Source: Nonomuraea rhodomycinica (lineage in GTDB: Bacteria; Actinomycetota; Actinomycetes; Streptosporangiales; Streptosporangiaceae). From it: a DNA stretch of 64,000 bases. The stretch is taken from assembly GCF_013363995.1 (NCBI RefSeq), contig NZ_JABWGO010000003.1, positions 62,001 through 126,000 of the forward strand, in the 5' to 3' direction. Shown piece after piece: positions 59,409-64,000 of the stretch. The notes under the pieces were generated by a model that was not told where the DNA came from, did no database searches, and saw only the letters and a program-made list of their open reading frames with translations. The position numbers and the translations under genes were made by a program. Position 1 is the first letter of the stretch; every line of letters begins with the position of its first letter.

Positions 59409-61199
59409 TCAGGTGTCGCGGGCCAGCTTGGGCGTCTCGTCGTGCTCGGACAGCGCGCGGGCCGCGTGGATCAGCGGCACGTGGCTGAAGGCCTGCGGGA
59501 AGTTCCCGACCAGCCGGGAGTAGCGGGGGTCGTACTCCTCCGACAGCAGCCCCAGGTCGTTGCGCAGCGACAGCAGCCGCTCGAACAGCTCCTTCGCCTC
59601 GTCCCGGCGCCCCTGCATGGCCATGACCTCGACCAGCCAGAAGCTGCACGCCAGGAACGCGCCCTCGCCCCCGGGCAGCCCGTCGACGTCGTTGTCCTCG
59701 GCCACCGGGTAGCGCAGCACGAAGCCGTCGGACATCAGCTCCTTCTCGATGGCCGCCACGGTGCCCACCATGCGCGGGTCGTCGGCGGGCAGGAACCCGA
59801 CCATGGGCATGAGCAGCAGCGACGCGTCCAGCTCGGAGGAGCCGTAGGACTGGGTGAAGGTGTTGCGCTCGGCGTCGAAGGCGTGCTCGCACACCTCGGC
59901 GTGGATGCGGTCGCGCGTGCGCCGCCACCTGTCGGCGGGGCCGGTCCGGCCGTGCCGCTCGACGTACTTGACCGCCCGGTCGAGCGCCACCCAGCACATG
60001 ACCTTGGAATGGGTGAAGTGCCGGCGCGGGCCGCGCACCTCCCACAGGCCCTCGTCCGGCTCGTCCCAGTGCTCCTCGACGTAGTCCAGGAGCTGGCGCT
60101 GGATGGACCAGGCGCGCTGGTCGGCCGTCAGGCCGGAGGCGCCGGCCAGGTAGAGGGCGTTCATCACCTCGCCGTAGACGTCGAGCTGGAGCTGGTTGAC
60201 GGCGTCGTTGCCGATGCGGACCGGGCGGGAGCCCTCGTAGCCGTCGAGCCAGTCGAGCTGCATCTCGGGCAGCCGCCGCTCGCCCGCCACGCCGTACATG
60301 ATCTGGAGGTCCTGGGAGCGGCCGGCGATCGCGCGCAGCAGCCACGACCGCCACTCGGCGGCCTCGCCGAGGTAGCCGTTGTTCATCAGCGCCTCGAGCG
60401 TCATCGTGGCGTCGCGCAGCCAGCAGTAGCGGTAGTCCCAGTTGCGGACGCCGCCGATGTCCTCCGGCAGGGAGGTGGTGGGCGCGGCGACGATGCCGCC
60501 GGTGGGGGCGTAGGTCAGGGCCTTGAGGGTGATGAGGGAGCGCACCACCGCGTCGCGCCAGGGGCCTCCGTGGGTGCAGGTGGCCACCCACTCCTTCCAT
60601 AGCGACTCGGTCTCGTCGAGCTGGTGCTCGGCGTGGATCTGGGGGGGCATCGGCTCGTGGGAGGGGTGCCAGGTGAACACGAACGGCAGCCGCTGGCCGG
60701 CCTTGACGTGGAAGGTGGCGCGGTGGGCGTAGTCGCCGCCCTTGAGGGGGACGGGGGAGTGCAGCCAGGCGGCGTCGGGCCCGCCGACGGCCTGGAGGTG
60801 CCCGTCGGTGCGCCGCACCCAGGGGACGATGCGGCCGTAGTCGAAGCGCACGCGCAGCTGGGTGGCCACCTCCACCGTGCCGGAGACGCCCTCCACGATG
60901 CGCACCACGTCGGGGTTGACGTCGCGGGGCGGCATGAAGTCGATCACCCGGACGGTGCCCGTGGGGGTGTCCCACTCGCTCTCCAGGATGAGCGTGTCGG
61001 GACGGTAGCGGCGGCGGGTGGCGGGCTGCCGGCCGGGCGGGCCGATCCACCAGTGGCCGTTGCGGTCACCACCGAGCAGCGCCGCGAAGCACGCCGGGGA
61101 GTCGAACCTCGGCAGGCAGAGCCAGTCGATCGAACCGTCCCTGCCCACCAGGGCGGCCGACTGCATGTCTCCGATCAGTGCGTAGTCCTCGATCCGCAT
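59409..61199 (-). CDS. Glycoside hydrolase family 15 protein (trehalase/glucoamylase-like)
   Basis: A 596-residue cytosolic enzyme with an N-terminal beta-sandwich (MRIEDYALIGDMQSAALVGRDGSIDWLCLPRFDSPACFA, seen as IEDYALIGD and GSIDWLCLPRFDSP) and a C-terminal (alpha/alpha)6 barrel. Catalytic-region motifs are NWDYRYCWLRDATMTLEAL (general acid region), RPVRIGNDAVNQLQLDVYGE, and GGEGAFLACSFWLVE with the catalytic Glu. This architecture matches the bacterial GH15 group that includes mycobacterial trehalase. No signal peptide. Trehalose or alpha-glucan breakdown is inferred. Confidence 0.93.
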   Translation of the reverse strand: MRIEDYALIGDMQSAALVGRDGSIDWLCLPRFDSPACFAALLGGDRNGHWWIGPPGRQPATRRRYRPDTLILESEWDTPTGTVRVIDFMPPRDVNPDVVRIVEGVSGTVEVATQLRVRFDYGRIVPWVRRTDGHLQAVGGPDAAWLHSPVPLKGGDYAHRATFHVKAGQRLPFVFTWHPSHEPMPPQIHAEHQLDETESLWKEWVATCTHGGPWRDAVVRSLITLKALTYAPTGGIVAAPTTSLPEDIGGVRNWDYRYCWLRDATMTLEALMNNGYLGEAAEWRSWLLRAIAGRSQDLQIMYGVAGERRLPEMQLDWLDGYEGSRPVRIGNDAVNQLQLDVYGEVMNALYLAGASGLTADQRAWSIQRQLLDYVEEHWDEPDEGLWEVRGPRRHFTHSKVMCWVALDRAVKYVERHGRTGPADRWRRTRDRIHAEVCEHAFDAERNTFTQSYGSSELDASLLLMPMVGFLPADDPRMVGTVAAIEKELMSDGFVLRYPVAEDNDVDGLPGGEGAFLACSFWLVEVMAMQGRRDEAKELFERLLSLRNDLGLLSEEYDPRYSRLVGNFPQAFSHVPLIHAARALSEHDETPKLARDT

Positions 61200-61278
61200 G
61201 CCTCGACGCTACTCGCCGCGGGGGTGATCACGCTGCCGGGCCCGAGCACGTCGCGTCATGCCGGGCCCGGCGGCGCGA

Positions 61279-61881
61279 TCACGTCAGGGGGAAGCGGCGG
61301 GCGAAGAGCTGGGTCAGCGGCCCGATCGCCAGGGCGAACACCAGCGTGCCGACGCCCACCGTGCCACCGAGCAGCCAGCCGGCCGCCAGCACGGTCACCT
61401 CGATGAGGAAGCGGCCGAGCCGCAGCGACAGGCCGAGCCGGACCAGCCCGGTCATCAGACCGTCGCGCGGCCCGGGGCCCATGCCGGCGCCGATGTAGAG
61501 CACGGTGGCCATCGCGATCGACACGACGGCCAGGGCCAGGTAGAGCCAGCTCAGCGCCCAGTGGCCGGGGACGGGCAGCACGAACAGCGCGGCGTCGGCG
61601 AACAGGCCGACGAAGACCACGTTGCTGACCGTGCCCAGGCCGGGCCGCTGCCGCATCGGGATCCACAGGAGCATGACCAGCGCGCCCACCACGATGATCA
61701 TCGTGCCGATCGACAGACCCAGGTGGCGGGCAAGGCCCTGGTGGAAGGTGTCCCACGGGCCGTTGCCCAGCCCTGAGCGGACCTGCAGGCCGATGCCGAG
61801 CCCGTACAGGGCCAGGCCGCCGTAGAGCCGGACGAGGCGGGAGGGGAGGGAGCCGAGATGACGGACGGACGCTTCGCTCAT
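61279..61881 (-). CDS. YczE-family integral membrane protein
   Basis: A 200-residue protein with five or six hydrophobic segments. YGLGIGLQVRSGLGNGPWDTFHQGLA at the N-terminus (LQVRSGLGNGPWDTFHQG) and GAGMGPGPRDGLMTGL are the family's paired motifs, as in Bacillus YczE. ATG 61881 lies 63 bp from the divergent MocR gene, whose product probably controls it via AGTGG(A/T/C)CC motifs in the gap. Function is unknown, possibly transport. Confidence 0.85.
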   Translation of the reverse strand: MSEASVRHLGSLPSRLVRLYGGLALYGLGIGLQVRSGLGNGPWDTFHQGLARHLGLSIGTMIIVVGALVMLLWIPMRQRPGLGTVSNVVFVGLFADAALFVLPVPGHWALSWLYLALAVVSIAMATVLYIGAGMGPGPRDGLMTGLVRLGLSLRLGRFLIEVTVLAAGWLLGGTVGVGTLVFALAIGPLTQLFARRFPLT

Positions 61882-61944
61882 AGTGGTCCCAGAGTGGCAG
61901 GCCACCCGCTTGCCAAAACAGGTCCAATCATGAAAAGTGGCCTG
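61882..61944. promoter_or_regulatory. Divergent control region with repeated AGTGG/GGTCC motifs
   Basis: The gap between yczE and the MocR gene contains AGTGGTCC (61882-61889), AGTGGCA (61893-61899), AGTGGCC with flanking AAA (61934-61942) and an inverted AGGTCCA (61920-61926). Repeated TGG-CC-type sites fit MocR/YczR regulators, which bind direct repeats; they flank both start codons. Confidence 0.5.
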
Positions 61945-63375
61945 ATGAGGTATTTGAGTGCGGCGCAGGTGGCCCGGCTCACCGCAGTGCCGGCCGAGGC
62001 CCGGCCGTACTACCGGGCGCTCGCCGACGCGGTGCGCGCCCTCATCCTCGACGGGCGGCTGCCCGTCCGCGTGCGCATGCCCGCCGAACGGCACCTGGCC
62101 GCCACCCTCGGCGTCAGCCGCACCACCGTGACCGCCGCCTACGACCTGCTGCGCGAGCGGGGCTACCTGGACAGCCGGCAGGGCTCAGGAAGCTGGACGG
62201 CGCTGCCCGACCCGTCCTCCACCGCCGACAACCCGTGGCTGGCCACCGGCCAGGACGGCCTCATCCAGCTCCACGCCGCCGCCCCGCCCGCCCCCTCCGC
62301 GCTGCGCGAGGCGATGGCCGAGGCCGTGGAGGACCTGCCGCGCTACGGCATGGGCAACGGCTACGACCCGATGGGCCTGCCGGTGCTGCGCGAGCGGATC
62401 GCCGCCCGCTACACCGCGCGCGGCCTGGCCACGCTGCCCGACCAGATCCTCGTCACCACCGGCTCGCAGCACGCCCTGCACCTGGCCATGAGCCTGCTGG
62501 CCGGGCCGGGCGACCCCGTCCTGGTCGAGTCGCCCACCTACACGCACGCCATCGACGTCGCCCGGCAGCGCGGCGCCCGGATCGTCCCGGTCGGCATCTC
62601 GCACGAGGGCTGGCAGGCCGACCTCGTCGCCTGCGCCCTGCGTCAGTCGGCGGCCCGCGTCGCCTACCTCATGCCGGACTTCCAGAACCCGACCGGCGCC
62701 CTCATGGACGACGCCACCCGCGCCGCCGTCGCCGGCGCGGCCCGGCGCACCGACACCACGATCGTCATCGACGAGACGTGGGCGGAGCTCGACCTGGACG
62801 GGGGCGACGGGCACGCGCCCATGGCCGCCTTCGACACCGACAACCGCATGGTCACCATCGGCTCCGCCTCCAAGCTGTGGTGGGGCGGGCTGCGCATCGG
62901 CTGGCTGCGCGCCGGCACCGCGCTCATCCGCCGGCTGGCCGTGCGGCGGGCCGCCGTCGACATCGCCAGCCCGGTGCTGGAGCAGCTCGTGGTGGCCCGG
63001 CTGTTCGACCGGCTGGAGGAGACCAGGGCCGAGCGGCTGCGCGGCCTGCGCGCCTCCCGCGCGACGCTCGTGGCCGCGCTGCGCGAGCGGCTGCCGGCCT
63101 GGCAGTTCGCGGTGCCGCGCGGCGGGGGGACGCTGTGGGTGCGGCACGACTGCGGCTCGGCCGTCTCCCTGTGCGAGGCCGCCGCCACGCGCGGCGTGCG
63201 GCTGGCCGCGGGGACGTGGTTCGGCCTGGAGGGGACGCTGGAGGGGTACGTGCGGGTGCCGTACACGCTGCCGCCGCCGGTGCTGGAGGAGGCCGTGGAG
63301 CGCATCGCCGCCGCCCGCGAGCAAGGCCCGGCCGCGGGCGGCCGGCCCGCCGACGCGCTCGTCCCGATGGTCTGA
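61945..63375 (+). CDS. MocR-family (GntR-aminotransferase fusion) regulator
   Basis: A 476-residue regulator with an N-terminal winged HTH (ALADAVRALILDGRLPVRVRMPAERHLAATLGVSRTTVTAAYDLLRERG, as PAERHLAATLGVSRTTV) and a fold-type I aminotransferase domain. The PLP lysine lies in TIGSASKLWWGGLRIGW and other PLP contacts in MPDFQNPTGAL and DETWAELDL. MocR proteins sense PLP or its adducts. Divergent pairing with YczE is a recurring arrangement (YczR/YczE). ATG 61945 is used; ATG 61930 would place one AGTGGCC copy inside the coding region. Confidence 0.9.
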   Translation: MRYLSAAQVARLTAVPAEARPYYRALADAVRALILDGRLPVRVRMPAERHLAATLGVSRTTVTAAYDLLRERGYLDSRQGSGSWTALPDPSSTADNPWLATGQDGLIQLHAAAPPAPSALREAMAEAVEDLPRYGMGNGYDPMGLPVLRERIAARYTARGLATLPDQILVTTGSQHALHLAMSLLAGPGDPVLVESPTYTHAIDVARQRGARIVPVGISHEGWQADLVACALRQSAARVAYLMPDFQNPTGALMDDATRAAVAGAARRTDTTIVIDETWAELDLDGGDGHAPMAAFDTDNRMVTIGSASKLWWGGLRIGWLRAGTALIRRLAVRRAAVDIASPVLEQLVVARLFDRLEETRAERLRGLRASRATLVAALRERLPAWQFAVPRGGGTLWVRHDCGSAVSLCEAAATRGVRLAAGTWFGLEGTLEGYVRVPYTLPPPVLEEAVERIAAAREQGPAAGGRPADALVPMV

Positions 63376-63389
63376 CCCCGGCCCCCGGG

Positions 63390-64000
63390 TCATTCGGAGG
63401 GCGGGACGCCCCGGGCCAGCGGGGCGCGCAGCTTGTAGCGCATCGCGGCCACGCGCAGCCCGAAGGCCACCACCGCCGAGGCCAGCGTGGCCGGCCAGCC
63501 GTGCAGCCCCAGCGTGGACAGCTCCGCCATCATGGCCGAGCCGAGCAGCGCGGGCACCGCGTAGAGCTGCCGGTCGTACAGCAGCGTCGGGATCTCGCCG
63601 GCCAGCACGTCGCGCAGCATGCCGCCGCCCACGCCCGTGGTGACGCCGAGCAGGGTGGCGTGCAGCGGGCTCAGCCCGTACTCCAGGGCCTTGAGCGTGC
63701 CGACCGCGCAGAACAGCCCGAGACCGGCCGCGTCGAACACGAGGATGGCCGGCATCACCCGCGCCACGTGCGGATGCCAGAAGAACACGATCACCGTGGC
63801 CGCCAGCGGCACCAGCACGTACCCCACGCTCTGGAAGGCGGCCGGCCGGACGTTGAGGATGAGGTCGCGCACCACGCCGCCGCCCAGCGCCGTCATCTCG
63901 GCGAGCACCGCCATCCCCACCACGTCGAGCCGTTTGCGCACGCCCATGAGCGCGCCGGACAGCGCGAAGACGAAGATTCCCACCAGGTCGAGCAGTTCGG
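63390..64000 (-). CDS. TRIC-type (UPF0126) membrane protein, N-terminus outside the window
   Basis: The frame is open to the right edge; 203 codons are present. The paired motifs ALGGGVVRDLI and GVGGGMLRDVLAGE, one in each three-helix repeat, are those of the trimeric intracellular cation channel/UPF0126 (YadS) family. The visible LLDLVGIFVFALSG lies at the very N-terminus of such proteins, so only a few residues are missing. It converges on the MocR gene with a 14-bp gap. Cation conductance is known for relatives; a role here is inferred. Confidence 0.88.
   Translation of the reverse strand, partial: ELLDLVGIFVFALSGALMGVRKRLDVVGMAVLAEMTALGGGVVRDLILNVRPAAFQSVGYVLVPLAATVIVFFWHPHVARVMPAILVFDAAGLGLFCAVGTLKALEYGLSPLHATLLGVTTGVGGGMLRDVLAGEIPTLLYDRQLYAVPALLGSAMMAELSTLGLHGWPATLASAVVAFGLRVAAMRYKLRAPLARGVPPSE

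Noticed and set aside
1..64000. tRNA, rRNA and intact insertion sequence
   Set aside because: No cloverleaf, ribosomal RNA core or IS with paired ends could be recognised by eye; a tRNA scan was not possible.

Overview
The window is 64 kb of very GC-rich actinobacterial chromosome with GTG/TTG starts, chains of genes overlapping by ATGA or GTGA, and -10 hexamers a few bases ahead of start codons. The gene families (a suf operon led by SufR, heme A/O synthesis beside transketolase, an actinobacterial Vms1-like release factor, an ECF sigma factor paired with a CU044_5270-type protein) suggest a Streptosporangiales-like filamentous actinomycete. The genus cannot be read from the sequence alone.

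Left part (1-25 kb). Transketolase (partial) diverges from ctaB, followed by a PrsW-type membrane protease, a DUF218 protein and ctaA. A tight five-gene block (5.4-10 kb) carries a DapA-family lyase, two tandem proline-racemase-family enzymes, an ornithine cyclodeaminase-family reductase and a GntR regulator, and is best read as hydroxyproline/proline-derivative catabolism. Transporters (RhtA-like, two MFS, an ABC-2 pair) and a VOC protein follow. The suf operon (16.4-22.9 kb; sufR-B-D-Rieske-C-S-U-T) has an exact match to the mycobacterial-type SufR palindrome over its first codon and an iron-box-like palindrome upstream. A DEAD-box helicase with an RGG-like repetitive tail follows.

Middle part (25-42 kb). 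A LacI-controlled sugar ABC importer without its own ATPase is followed by hisE-hisG, a protein with a degenerate EAL domain and CBS-like tail, acVLRF1 and a divergent F420-type oxidoreductase-like gene. The stretch from about 36.4 to 42.3 kb is a scar zone: a truncated flavoprotein gene joined to a decayed tyrosine recombinase, an ECF sigma factor pair, a broken Tn3-family transposase, and a small secreted-protein gene with a stop in its signal peptide. Several intergenic gaps hold decayed tandem repeats.

Right part (42-64 kb). A pectin/rhamnogalacturonan-type locus comprises LacI, a YesU-like DUF1961 protein, a YesL-like DUF624 protein, a lipoprotein binding protein, two permeases and a YetA/exo-rhamnogalacturonan-lyase-like enzyme. 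An identical 13-bp operator candidate lies in front of both of its transcription units. Next comes an ABC-F ATPase preceded by a leaderless five-codon leader ORF whose codons form a perfect 10-bp stem with the ABC-F Shine-Dalgarno region, a plausible translational attenuator. The remainder holds a small HTH protein, a crotonase-family protein, an ABC exporter, a sulfotransferase, an LD-carboxypeptidase, a GH15 trehalase/glucoamylase-like enzyme, a YczE/MocR divergent pair and a TRIC-type membrane protein cut by the window end.

Functions are assigned by motif and family recognition; no database search was run.
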